Assembly: GCA_947561585.1 (NCBI GenBank)
Contig: CANNZV010000857.1
Span: forward strand, 186,001 to 250,000
Reading direction: 5' to 3'
Source: Caprella mutica
Lineage: Eukaryota > Arthropoda > Malacostraca > Amphipoda > Caprellidae
DNA length: 64,000 nt
A program made the position numbers and the translations under genes. The notes under the pieces were generated by a model that saw only the letters and a program-made list of their open reading frames with translations, was not told the DNA's origin and ran no database searches. Positions 11,090-21,667 of this stretch are shown here, piece after piece (the stretch's first letter is position 1; each line of letters starts with the position of its first letter).

Positions 11090-12220
11090 TTCTGACTGAT
11101 CCGATTCCCCATCTTCGTGATCAGGGTTTTCGTAATTTCCATCCTCTAGGACATTAACCCTGTCACCATTCCTTGTGGGAGTATCTTTAGGTCTATAGCT
11201 GTTTGATCCAGCTATTTTCCTCTCTTGTTTGGCTCTTTGCTCAAACTTACCCTTACGACAATCTTTATTTTCATGGCCAATTCCACGGCAGGTAAGGCAA
11301 TAGGGGATTTTTTTAGCTATCCTTATTCTGCAATATTGCGCAGAATGACTGAGTTTCTTACAATACTTGCAGGAAATCTTTTTCCTGCACTCTCGGGCAA
11401 AATGCCCGGCTTCCTTACACTTGAAGCAGGTCCTTGCTGCCCCTTGGCCTTGTTCTCTTTTTTTGTCATGGGAAGTAGTGGTTACCTGGTAGAGAACATC
11501 TTGCTGTGTTGTGATGTTTTCCTTTTTCTTTTTTGATTCTGCCTTCATAAGTGTCTCCTTTTCATAGAGATTCACGACTTCCGACATTAGCTCTGTACTG
11601 GAGCAGTCGGCGCATATGTTAGTGATTTTTTCATACATTTTTGTCGGTAACTGATTACCAAGTATAAACTTCATCATGAGGTTTTGAAATAACCCCATTA
11701 GTGGCAACTTTAGTACTTCCTCCTCATCTTCTTCTTCGACGCTAGGGAGTGTAACTACCGTTTCAGGGCTTATGTTGATTTTTTTCATCCCTTCTGTTGA
11801 GAGGAAACTTTCCACATATGCTCTTGTCGATGCTTCTAAAGACGTCATGCCAGCAAAGAAGGTTGGCCTGTGGATGTCACTGGTCCCCAATATTTTTGCT
11901 GCATGTTGAGTGTCCTCTCTTTGATGATTTGGATACATCTTGAGGAATTCGCGTTCTACACGCTCATAGCTGTACTCTTCGCGTCCAGCATAGAGGTCTA
12001 TCAAACTCAAGGCGTTTCCGCTTTGTTTGCTTATTTAGGCGTATAGTATCCGGAATTTTACGCCATCATCTGTGATGTCGTTTTGCAGGAAGTAGTTATC
12101 TAACGTACGGAAGAATGTCCGAACGTTAGGACCTGCCACAAATGCATCTTTTTCGTGTGGTAATGGCGCACCTTTGAATTTAGGTAGGTCATTTAACACA
12201 ATCAAATTGTTGTTAGCCAT
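11087..12220 (-). pseudogene. gag: gag-like nucleocapsid gene with one in-frame stop
   Basis: It starts at ATG 12218-12220 (MANNNLIVLNDLPKF), runs 61 codons to a TAA at 12035, then continues in the same frame for over 300 codons to TGA at 11087. The C-terminal part has three successive CX2CX4HX4C zinc knuckles (CFKCKEAGHFAREC, CKYCKKLSHSAQYC, CLTCRGIGHENKDC), which bind RNA in retroelement nucleocapsids. An acidic tail follows. The N-terminal half has no motif I can name but sits where capsid should be. The single early stop makes it a pseudogene unless it is suppressed. Confidence 0.85.
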
Positions 12221-12235
12221 CCTTGCAATAATTGG

Positions 12236-12478
12236 AAACTATTTTCCTTTTTATTATTTTCCGTTCAGGAAGAACTTTTTATTTTTATTCTTTCCTTTGA
12301 TTATTTTCCCTTTCAGGAAATTTTTAATTTTATCCTTTCCTTTGATTATTTTCCCTTTCAGGAAATTTTTATTTTTATCCTTTCCTTTGATTATTTTCCC
12401 TTTCAGGAAATTTTTATTTTTATCCTTTCCTTTGATTATTTTCCCTTCCAGGAAATTTTTATCCTTTCGTTTGATTAT
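12236..12478 (-). repeat. 45-bp tandem repeat in the gag leader
   Basis: About five units of 45 bp, each containing GATTATTTTCCCTTTCAGGA on the plus strand, lie directly upstream of the gag ATG. The first and last units are diverged or shortened. On the minus strand the units are purine-rich (GGAAA/GGATAAAAA). In this position they could act on translation or packaging of the genomic RNA; that is inference. Confidence 0.85.
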
Positions 12479-12729
12479 TCTGTAATATTTTTACAATAAA
12501 ATCTAAAAGAATATTAACATACAGAGCGCCACCCAATACACAATATAGGAAAAAATGGTTAGGCAAAGGAAAAAAAATATATAATTCGCAATAATAATAA
12601 TAAAAATCAAATGAAATTTCTATTCAATATAAGTATCAATGAACAAACACAAGGTTGTACCTGTGTATAATTATTTTCGAAATTATTAGGCACAAAAAAA
12701 ATATATAATGGTATTATTAATTTACAAGC

Positions 12730-12770
<41 letters not shown>

Positions 12771-13780
12771 GTAATTATTATGTAAACATTATTTAGGAAC
12801 ACAAGAAAATATAATAGAATTATTTCTCAATCATAAATGTTCACGAAAATTTAAAACTCAATACTGATGAAAGATTCCCACTAATATTAATTAGCAATCA
12901 ACAATATTTTTCGTTATTTTGAATTAATTATTTAATTCCCACATAACTTACTCATTCTTGCTTCTAACAATTGCATTTAACAACACTTATAGAACGTTCA
13001 ACTTAACTTGATGAGGTGAGCCTTATTACCGAATACTATATTCGTTGATTGCTGAACTTCTGAAGAATCTCTGCTTTCTCTTTGCTGACCCCTTTTCTCA
13101 GATTGTCCTATTTTGGGTCAACAGCTGTACGCTATTTCTTGTCTTCTTCTCAGCTTTGGATCCGCTGCGATGCGCTGTTATTATACTATTATTCAGTATA
13201 TGAAGTAGGGCTCCCAACTTTATTTGATGAAGAAGAAAATAACTCGTCACTCATTTAAAGTAATTTCAGTCACTTACTCCGAAAGTGATGAGACGATTTA
13301 ATTTACATTAATTCGTTTTATATTTAAGAGTGAGTTTATCACGACAAAAGTAGCTTTGTCGCCGTACCAGTTTTTCTTGCCACTATTACCCGAAGAGCTG
13401 ATAGTACGCAGGTAACAGCGCGTTAACTAGCGTACTAAAGAGATTTCACGCTGCCTCCTTCTTCTTTAGCACAAGGAGTGGTTGTAGCACTTTAACACTA
13501 GTGTTATTTTTCACACTGGTATTACACTGAAATACTTTACACCGGTATTTCTTGAAAATGTTATTAGTTATTAGAATAATTTTCACATGTCACGTGATAT
13601 TCTAAATAACCACACTATAACCGCATTAGTGTTTCATACGGAAACTTTCATACGGGGAACAATATTCTACCCTTATCGAACACTTCACTTTTAAATTGTT
13701 AATTGTGTTTCCCACTGTAATTGATTATTGATTATAATAAAAGCTGCTTTTTATTAATTTTTGATCTCTGTCGTAGATGT
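12479..13780 (-). other. Long 5' leader of the env-bearing element
   Basis: A stretch of about 1.3 kb lies between the 45-bp repeats and the 5' LTR, with no coding frame. It contains an (AT)n microsatellite at 12735-12768. The bases next to the LTR (minus strand, ATTGACATCTACGACAGAG) do not start with the usual TGG of a tRNA primer site, so the primer binding site is not identified. Confidence 0.5.
12735..12768. repeat. (AT)n microsatellite
   Basis: Uninterrupted alternating AT run within the retroelement leader. Confidence 0.95.
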
Positions 13781-14671
13781 CAATATTAACTTTCCTTATT
13801 CTCTCTCTAGTCTTTGTTTTATTTTCCTCAAAGACGAAAAAGACTTATTAGTTAATTTGCAGGTTCTTAGTCTTCGTTAATCAAGTTGATCAAATTAAAT
13901 AACAATTGCCTTTATAATTCAATAATTACAATTAAGTGGGGTAAATGAAAGTCACGGTAACACAATCTAATATAATAAATCAATTGGTTTACACTGTATA
14001 AAGTTTGAGTAAAATATCGATTAATTAACTTGTGTTTTATTTCTTCCTTGAATAGTGTTAGTAAGCTTGATTATAATAAGTCTATCGGCACTTAATTCAC
14101 TCAGTCACTTTTATGGAATGTTATTCAAGAGTTAACTGATCAAAGGTTCTAGATCGATAGAGCTCTAACACTTATGTTAGACACACGGTGTACCGGCGAA
14201 CACGTCAAGGAGTGACGATGAAGGGATAGAACTGAACAACTGAAATGATTCTCAATTGGGTTTTATAGGGAGGTTGAAGGCCAAATGCGCCCAGAGTTTT
14301 CCCAGGTCTTGGGTGGTAAGTTCGGCTTTATCAAAGAGTTAAGAACGGCGACATCAAAGTTAATAATATAATTGAATTCGTGTTCTTGAATGAGTTTACA
14401 TGAGTTTAGGTCTGAATAACATAGTCATAAATATGAGTCGATGTGAGTGTTCTCACATGAGTTTGGGACTGAATAACATAACCATAAATATGAGTTGGAA
14501 TTTCCTAACACCTCTTCCTTGATTAGCTATTGAAGAGTAGTACATGATTATAAAGTTTATAATCTTGTTAAAGATTATAATCTTTATAAAGATTAAAATA
14601 CTTCTGCGTATTAACAATAGATCAGTAAATTAATTAGGTCGATTGTTATAATCAGATCGATTGTTAATATC
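13781..14671 (-). repeat. 5' LTR of the env-bearing gypsy-type element
   Basis: Near-identical partner of 2329-3228 in the same orientation. The differences are a handful of substitutions and short indels, including a changed stretch (CTTCTGCGTATT) near 14600. It directly abuts the open frame of the older Gypsy pol, which stops one codon inside the LTR. Confidence 0.85.
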
Positions 14672-15735
14672 TCCCTCCAGGAGCCAAAGTTTCTGATTTC
14701 AAACCATCAGGTAAATTAATGGATACATGAGGAAACTCTTCGTTGTCAGACTCGCGCAATCGAGAAAACAAATCTGCTTGAGTATTTGATTTTCCGGGTC
14801 GATATCTGAGTTCGTAATCGAACTCTTCTAGCTCGTTAAGGGTCCTCATCAATCTTGCATTTTGCCGAGAGAAATTATTCAGGTATAGCAGGGGCTTGTG
14901 ATCCGAGTACAAGTTGAACTTTACTCCAAAGAGAAATCCATGGAAATGCTGTACAGACCATTTTAGTGCTGCCAGTTCCCTTTCCAATGCACTGTAATTC
15001 TTCTGAGCTTTTGAGAAAGTCATGGACGCGTAAGAGATCACTCTCCTGAATCCACTTTGCACCTGCTCCAAACAAGCACCTGCTCCGACTCCCGATGCAT
15101 CTGCGGATAACTCTAGCCTTTCCGCATTTGGTCCATATTCAGGGTACGAGAGTTGAACATATTTAGTTAAAGCTTGGCGGACATTTTGGAACGCTTCGGA
15201 CATTTCGCTAGTCCAATCCAGAACCAGTTTATCCTTCTTGCCCATCCAACTAGTGAGAGGTTTACACATCTCGACACAATCAGGAATGAATCTCCGATGG
15301 AAGTTCACGACGCCCAAGAAAGATCTAAGTTCCTTAACGTTGGTAGGTTTCTTGTACTCCTTGATTGCCTTTATGTAGTCTTCAGACTTCCGTATACCAT
15401 TGCCAGACACCACATGACCGAGAAACTTGACCTCAGACTTAAACCAATTGCATTTAGCGGGATTAATCTTTATATTATGTTCTTTCAGGGTATTCAAAAC
15501 TTGGGACACTAGAATTTCATGCTCGTGAAATGACTTTGACATAATTATTATATCATCAAGATAAGCAGTGACCTGTTTATTGCTGAAATTCTGCAACACA
15601 GATTGCATCTCCCGCTGAAATGCACTTGGCGTATTCTTAAGGCCAAAGGGAAGCCTCGTGTACTCGTAGTGATTGGACGAGGTTGAGAAAGCTGTGAACT
15701 CTCTAGATTCAGGATGGAGTGGGATTTGATGATAC
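14664..15735 (-). pseudogene. pol: Older Gypsy element: 3' half of RT plus RNase H
   Basis: One open frame continues the reverse transcriptase after the foldback insertion. It contains YHQIPLHPES, LPFGLKNTPSAFQ, the catalytic YLDD motif (TAYLDDIIIMS) and a Gypsy-type thumb. RNase H follows with LSADASGVGAG, ERELAALKW and YSDHKPLLYL. The frame runs to LAPGG and then stops one codon inside the adjacent LTR, showing that the later element cut this pol. No integrase follows here. The domains are well preserved, so only the insertions and a few shifts elsewhere destroyed this copy. Confidence 0.85.
14672..14675. repeat. Putative 4-bp target-site duplication (TCCC), right
   Basis: Partner of 2325-2328, immediately outside the right LTR. 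Confidence 0.45.
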
Positions 15736-15744
15736 CCTTTTACC
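15736..15744. repeat. 9-bp target-site duplication of the foldback element, left
   Basis: CCTTTTACC. An identical copy lies at 16833-16841. Removing one copy with the element brings the two halves of the RT frame into register. Confidence 0.9.
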
Positions 15745-16832
15745 GGTAGCCGGTAAATTGCTCGAAAACAATTGCTCGGAAGACAATTGCTCGAAAACAA
15801 TTGCTCGAAAAACAATTGCTCGAAAGAACAATTGCTCGAAAGACAATTGCTCGAAAAACAATTGCTCGAAAAACAATTGCTCGAACGAACAATCGATCGA
15901 ATGAACAATTGCTCGAATTATCAAATTGCTCGAATGAAAAAAATTGCTCGAATGAAAAAAATTGCTCGAATTATAAAATTGCACAGTTTTCGATTTCATT
16001 AAAGTCAGTGTTTCATGAAGTGGAGCTGCACCTAAGAATGTTTGTTTCATTTTAGTAATTGATTATTACTCATTCTGCATAATCTTTTTATAGACCGTTT
16101 GTGTCATCTCGTATGTAACATGTGAATTGGAATCATGTGGTGAATCAGTACTAGTCATGTTTTTTTTTATCATAAAACCCGAAAAAATTGTATATTAATT
16201 TAGTACTAGCCTATATTTATGTGGTACCTCAGTAGTTGAAATAACTCAAATTATGGCAGAGTTTTAATAAATCTACAAAAATTTCGGGTTTTATGATATA
16301 AAAAACATGAATAGAAATGATTCACCACATGATTCCAATTCACATGTTACATACGAGATGACACAAACGGTCTAAAAAAAGATTATGCAGAATGAGAAAT
16401 AATTATAATCATTTATAGAATGATTAATGATCAATTACTAAAAAGAAACAAGGATTGTTAGGTGCAGATCCACTTCATGAATAACTAACGTAAATAAAAT
16501 CGAAAACTGTGCAATTTTATAATTCGAGCAATTTTTTCATTCGAGCAATTTGATAATTCGAGCAATTGTTCATTCAATCAATTGTTCATTCAATCAATTG
16601 TTCGTTCGAGCAATTGTTTTTCGAGCAATTGTTTTTCGAGCAATTGTTCTTTCGAGCAATTGTTCATTCGAGCAATTGTTCATTCGAGCAATTGTTTTTC
16701 GAGCAATTGTTTTCGAGCAATTGTTTTCGAGCAATTGTTTTCGAGCAATTGTTTTCGAGCAATTGTTTTCGAGCAATTGTTTTCGAGCAATTGTCTTTCG
16801 AGCAATTGTTTTCGAGCAATTTACCTAGAACC
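15745..16832. mobile_element. Foldback (FB/Mutator-like) element with repeat-built inverted arms
   Basis: A 1088-bp element whose two ends are inverted copies. Each tip carries GGTAAATTGCTCG followed by tandem 14-16-bp units of TCGAGCAATTGTTTT type (left arm inverted, 15758-15980; right arm 16520-16820). Inside these lie longer inverted segments (about 16060-16190 and 16275-16400) sharing TTCTGCATAATC and ACCGTTTGTGTCATCTCGTA. A short asymmetric spacer is at the centre. The whole could fold into one long hairpin. The perfect 9-bp target duplication and repeat-built arms match Drosophila FB-type elements. There is no coding capacity. Confidence 0.9.
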
Positions 16833-16841
16833 CCTTTTACC
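16833..16841. repeat. 9-bp target-site duplication of the foldback element, right
   Basis: CCTTTTACC, identical to 15736-15744. Confidence 0.9.
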
Positions 16842-17047
16842 AGATCCAATGTAGTAAAAGTTTCCATTCCACTTAATCCGAAGACCAAGTCCAACATATT
16901 CGGCAGGGGAAATCTGTCCGCCTTGGTCACGCTATTTAGTTTTCTGTAGTCTACGCAGAGCCGAATGGAGCCATCCTTTTTCCGGATTGGGACCACTGGT
17001 GCCGACCACAGGCTATAGCTGTACTCTATGATACCCAAGTCCTTCAA
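16842..17047 (-). pseudogene. pol: Older Gypsy element: 5' part of reverse transcriptase
   Basis: The frame contains SAPVVPIRKKDGSIRLCVDYR, the classic start of Gypsy RT fingers, then PLPNM and the first catalytic-aspartate segment TTLDLVK. The foldback element enters directly after it, and translation then runs into the repeat arm. A frameshift near 17040 separates it from the upstream frame that covers the region between protease and RT. Confidence 0.85.
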
Positions 17048-17672
17048 CTTCTGGCACTCTTTTCTCTATCTCTTCACCCACGGGCGCTGGGAAGTTCCTT
17101 GGTTTGATTCGGATAGGGGTATTATCGTCGAGAATGATCTTGTGTTCGGTCTTTGCCTTCATTCCGATATCGTGGTCACCTTGGCTGAAGACTTCCTTCA
17201 CTGGCTCCAATGCTTCTCTTACTGCCTGTACCTTTTCAGAATCAAGATGAGACAGGTCTACCAAATCAGTGAAACTAATCAAAGAATCGTCTCCTTCAAC
17301 GATGCAGACTTCTTGCTCCACCCAGTCGAGGTCCACCACTTCGTTAACAGATCCTATTTTAAAGCCTTTGCAAATTTTTTCAGGGCTATGTTTGCCTGAA
17401 ATCTTTGTAAGAATTATATGTGTGCCTGTATGAGGTGATATTACACCCATACGACCCACCCAACTAGACTTAGACAAATCACCGTCAAAATAAAATATGG
17501 TATCTGTGTATCCAGACGTCAAATCACAAGCAGAGTCAAATTTAACAGGAACAAGGACACTCTGGCCAAAAGAAACCGTAGTGTCTTTATCTACATAAAT
17601 AGGGATATTTGCCAACCTAACTCTTGGGCTTGAGTTAGAAACTAGAGAAAATTCACATGATAACCCAGACAT
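17013..17672 (-). pseudogene. pol: Older Gypsy element: protease-RT connector
   Basis: A 219-codon frame whose last third (AVREALEPVKEVFSQGDHDIG, then KTEHKIILDDNTPI, then KPRNFP) is the standard lead-in to Gypsy reverse transcriptase. The first two thirds are beta-rich and correspond to the variable connector after the protease. It overlaps the next frame at a frameshift near 17040. Upstream, in-frame continuity with the protease is lost between 17673 and 17817. Confidence 0.75.
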
Positions 17673-17816
17673 GAAATTAGCAGTAAATTTAGTATTATGA
17701 ATATCAAGAATAACATTATATTGAATGAAAAATGGTTCTCCTAAAATAATACCTATAGGAGCTGGAATGATTAGGAATTCATGAGAAAAAGTAACAGAGT
17801 TTATTTTTAAAGGAAG

Positions 17817-18225
17817 TCAAACTTTTCCTAACGTACAAAAAGTTGTTTCACAACACTGCACATGTTTCACATTAGATTCAGTCACAGGTACAATGTTACT
17901 TATGTAGTCGTGAGAAATAAGTGAAACTGGAGAGCCTGTATCGAGACAAGTACATACAAAAGCTCCATTTATTTGTTCCGGAAACCGAACTAAATGATTA
18001 TTAACAGATGTGAAATTTATGGCATCTTTCTTATCAAGTTCCGAATTGTTGGTTGAGGAGGAACTGGCAAGTAGCTCCAAGGGGTCTCCTCTTATCGCAG
18101 AGCCAGTTAGTTTGACAGGCGATTGTCAAACCCTTCCACACCTCCAGTTGATTCAGCACCCAGATAGGAAGGAGATTCCGCTCGATGTGAATAAGGGACA
18201 TCCCTACCCGTTCCACAATAATCAT
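17817..18225 (-). pseudogene. pol: Older Gypsy element: aspartic protease region
   Basis: The frame at 17817-18080 includes CLDTGSPVSLIS, the active-site DTG(S) triad of a retropepsin. It is followed by a short hydrophobic core and then lost at 17817. The segment 18081-18225 links to gag in a shifted frame and has no recognisable motif. The protease would process the Gag-Pol polyprotein. The copy is truncated and frame-disrupted. Confidence 0.7.
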
Positions 18226-18292
18226 CAGTTGCAGAACCAGAAGGAGATCGGAAAGTCACAGACCTCTTGGGATGGTAACTGGTACCTGCTTG

Positions 18293-18916
18293 TCAAGAGA
18301 TGGCCGATCTGGTGGGACACTGTGCCAACATGTGAGAAGCGGAACCACAAGCGAAGCACAGTCCTTTGAGCTTGCGACAATTACTCTTAAAGTGTCCAGT
18401 TTTCTTACAGAAGAAACAAGTTTTACCACTCTTGCTATTTGAGGCAACGGAAGACTGGGCAAAATTGGTAGCACTGGACGGAGGACTGCTCCTAATAACT
18501 CTTGATTCAACTTGGGTAGAAGACTGCAATGAAACAGTAATAAACTCAACTTCCTCGCACGAGAAATCACTGCCTGATGTAGTAGCATCACCCTCTGCAT
18601 CCAATTTACTCGCAAAACTCAGGATAGCAGACCAAGTGAAATTATCTTTTCCACCTACTATTGAAGCCAAACGCTGCGTTGAAGTGAATTCCTTCCCGTA
18701 ATTTCGAGGAATGGCATCCAAGAATCTTCTACGCAAAGTTGAACTGGACTCTGTGTCTCTTTTGGGATGGACTAAGAGGAACAGTTTCTCCAAGCGACAT
18801 GCAAAAACACTCAAAGTTTCTCCCTGTAGTTTCTTGGCAGTCTCAAACTTCCTCCGGATCTTCTTGTTTATCCTATCCTGACCGTCTTTAGCCCATTTGA
18901 TGAGCTTTCTTTTCAA
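18293..18916 (-). pseudogene. gag: Older Gypsy element: gag capsid end and nucleocapsid
   Basis: A 207-codon frame. The first half (FETAKKLQGETLSVFACRLE and following) looks like the C-terminal capsid helices of Gypsy Gag. After a serine-rich linker it has two zinc knuckles, CFFCKKTGHFKSNC (CX2CX4HX4C) and CFACGSASHMLAQC. It stops shortly after the second. A small duplication (GAAGAATATTGAAGAATAT, minus strand, near 18975) shifts the frame from the N-terminal part. Confidence 0.8.
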
Positions 18917-18975
18917 GGAGTTGTATATAATCAGAAGTAGATTTTAATGCTAAGTTAGCTTCCTTGACATATTCT

Positions 18976-19542
18976 TCAATATTCTTCAAAAGTCTTCAAA
19001 AAAACTTCAAAGTTGTCACCCGTTGACGCCCTGTACACTTCCGGTTTAGGTACTGATCTTGAGTCCAAGTTCTTGACGATCTCCAAGAAAGTAGCTTGGT
19101 TCAACTCTGTTGATTTGGAATCAGAATTAATTGGAGAACTGGATTGACCAAAACAACCAGAAGCGCCTAACTCCTCTCGGCTTGAATCATTTTCCTCTGG
19201 AACATGCGACTTCACACTTGAAACAGGATTTTCGGGGCCACAAGGATTTACAATTCCCCCCAAAACCCCGATCATATCATTGACTGAAGATCTTCCTTCA
19301 GGAGACATGGTCAGTTGGTACTTCATCAAGTTTTCCGCAGCTTTTACTATACTCTGACAAGTTGCTACTATGTCTTCAGTACTTGTCTCCGGAAAAATCT
19401 CTTTTCCAGGGTCATCAGCAGAATTAGGTTCAGGCTGCATATCTTGGGAATGCTCTTTTCCAGGGTCATCAGCAGAATTAGGTTCAGGCTGCATATATTG
19501 AAAATGCTCTTGGGGAGACTGTTTAGTGTGTTTACCATTCAT
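18976..19542 (-). pseudogene. gag: Older Gypsy element: gag N-terminal part
   Basis: A 188-codon frame beginning MNGKHTKQSPQEH. It contains two copies of an 18-residue acidic repeat with MQPEPNSADDPGKE, encoded by a direct DNA duplication at 19390-19500. It ends YRASTGDNFEVFLKTFEEY, a segment typical of the start of Gypsy capsid, where a short duplication introduces a stop. The start codon is about 170 bp downstream of a putative primer binding site. It is the same gene as 18293-18916, split by a frameshift. Confidence 0.7.
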
Positions 19543-19712
19543 AGCAAATTTAGTGTAGAATTATCAATAAGACTATATGAAAAGAAAATACTAATGCAAA
19601 GATTCAGAATAGTAAGAAAGTGTGATCAGCTCAAAAAATAGTAATCAGCTCAAGTAACAATTTTAATATAAATCAGTAAACGTGATAAGAGATTTGAAAG
19701 GGTTGATAATAT

Positions 19713-19731
19713 GTCCCTGGTCTGGGCACCA
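19713..19731 (-). promoter_or_regulatory. Putative tRNA primer binding site of the older Gypsy element
   Basis: On the minus strand TGGTGCCCAGACCAGGGAC starts with TGG, as tRNA-primed sites do, and lies upstream of gag. The base run ending GCTACA just before it may be the 5' LTR end. I could not find the LTR start or a partner LTR. Confidence 0.45.
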
Positions 19732-19759
19732 AAATATGTAGCATTGTGTGCATGCACAC

Positions 19760-21648
19760 GACGTCGTACAATTAGGTCCTGTTCGACCTGATATGGTATC
19801 AGGATTTTGCAAGTAAAATTGGGCACCACCTACTGTATAGTAGGAAAAATAAAATATTTGAATGAATAAAATTATTACGCTAAGTTTAATTGGATAATTG
19901 ACAGAAAAATACAAATACTTGAGCTGATCACCAAAACAATATTTACAAACCTAAACTACCTATTTAGCCCTGGAATAAACACTTAAATTTAAATTGTTCA
20001 GGAGTAAGTTTGGGGTAACTTTGGCTAGAGGGGGGGGGGGGGGGTGGCATGTGTTAGGATTCACGCTAGTCAGTCTTCGTGAACTTCCTCCAGCAAACTG
20101 GAAATTCTTTGTGAAGCCTCCACTGAAGACTGTAGTCCGCTATGAATCAAGGGGTTTTAGTCTCCAGGCCCCAAGTACGAGAGCTCCTGCGGACCAGGAC
20201 AAAACAGAACATTTAACTTCTATAAGCTTAATTAAATAAAGTAGTTATACGAAGTTCGCGAATATGGGAAAGAGAATTGAAGCAGGTGCAAATCAGAAAG
20301 AGCAGAGAGGTTATTTTAATCTATTGACAGCGATTGTCATCGTGCATGTCCTCAGAACCTTGTACTTGCAAATGATTGTATGCCCGAATGTCACTATGGA
20401 CCGGTGCACCATGAGCGTTTCTTGGTCAGAGTTGTTTAGATTTATACCAGCTCAATCCAATACAGCACCCACAGGTTCAACTAAACCCATTCACAACATA
20501 ATACAAATAATACATAGTTTAAATTATATATCGGAAATATAGAAATCTAGTATGCATAGAAAAGATTTATAAAAGTAAATAAGAAACTCACCACTAGGGA
20601 GCACAAAACTAGATTCAGTTTTCAGACTGACCCAAATCAAAGTTCCATCAACACTGATAGAAAGTTATTACGAAAGTGTGAGAGAAATTTACCTGGAAAT
20701 ATGCATAAACTTTACAGAATTTAACAATCGACAGGAAAGTAGCATAAATAGAAAAAGATGAGAAATTTAATATTCAAAGTTGCGTAATTATTAGGAATAT
20801 TTAATCGCCTTATCCGCTTCAGTTTTGACAGTAAACTTAATATTTATTTACTTATAATAACAGTTACCAAAACTGTAACATTTAGAATTAAACAAGTATA
20901 TTTAAAAGATTGACAAGATAAAGAAAGAGTTACCAATTAAGAAGATAGAATAGACACCAAGAGACACTTCACTTCCTAACTTGACACATGTTTAAAACAC
21001 AATGAACGCCTACTATAAATTAAGCTAGAATTTAGATCACTTCAGGGAACTAGGCATCTTTTTCTTCTTATTCAATAAAAATATAGTAACTTGTATGAGT
21101 AAAGAGTTAAAAAATCTAACTCCTAATAAATGAAGAATATGTACTTTGTAAACTTATATCATTTCAATTTGATACAATTTTACAATAATCACTATCGTTA
21201 ACTATTTCACATATTACTATATTGAATTCAAATCAAATAAGAAAAAAAAGTTATAATAAATTGTATTATAAGTTACATAATTAGATATAATCAGATTCTA
21301 GAAGACCTAAAATACTTTCTTCCGATGAAACTAGCACATAAATTGGTTAGGAATATTTTTGGAATAATTAACGATCAATTTGAAGTTTTAAATCTGCGAT
21401 GATTACCTATCACGCTCCTGATTACCATATTGAAAGCTCAATTCTGATATTCAAATTAGAAGAGGATTGAAAAAGTGAAGATTGTCACCAGCGCAAAGGA
21501 GATATAGAAGAAGGAAGAGCTTTTAGGTTACCTGGGTACGAAACAATTTATGATGCTCCTGATTTATGATGGATACCATTTGACGAAAATTATTTTTGAA
21601 TAACAGAGAACCTTATCTCTATCGTATCGAAAAGATAGTACAACTTAC
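19760..21648. other. Gene-poor segment; possible remains of a 5' LTR near 19737-20500
   Basis: A GC-richer piece (20045-20480) with a run of 15 G at 20030-20044 follows the putative primer site and could be LTR or host sequence. Small plus-strand frames here have no recognisable motifs. The remainder is AT-rich with nothing I can identify. Confidence 0.4.
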
Positions 21649-21652
21649 ATAT
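21649..21652. repeat. 4-bp target-site duplication (ATAT), left
   Basis: ATAT directly precedes the left inverted repeat of the DDE transposon. The same four bases follow the right one at 24410-24413. Confidence 0.7.
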
Positions 21653-21667
21653 GAAGAGTTTGGTTCC

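Larger units (their letters stand above)
2329..14671 (-). mobile_element. Env-bearing gypsy-type (Errantivirus-like) LTR retroelement, full length but decayed
   Basis: The order on the minus strand is 5' LTR, long leader, gag, pol (protease, RT, RNase H, integrase), env, 3' untranslated region, 3' LTR. This matches insect errantiviruses. About 12.3 kb is long for the group, mainly because of a 1.6-kb leader and a 1.7-kb 3' untranslated region. The frames are interrupted by in-frame stops near 12035, 9812, 8192, 6654 and 6285 and by a frameshift near 7515. The integrase has lost its second catalytic aspartate. Similar LTRs suggest a moderately recent insertion. This copy should not be able to make a full set of proteins. 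Confidence 0.85.

Noticed and set aside
13781..13800. tRNA primer binding site next to the right LTR of the env-bearing element
   Set aside because: The bases inside the LTR do not start with TGG and I could not match them to a tRNA 3' end with confidence.
15709..16055. Overlapping open frames on both strands encoding NNCSK / SSNCF / RAIVF repeats
   Set aside because: They are translations of the foldback element's 14-16-bp tandem repeat in different frames, not genes.
18010..18369. 119-codon plus-strand frame
   Set aside because: Antisense to the protease/gag junction of the older Gypsy element.
20264..20542. 92-codon plus-strand frame beginning MGKRIEAGANQ
   Set aside because: No recognisable domain, no splice or promoter context, and it sits in possible LTR remains. 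Not supported as a gene.
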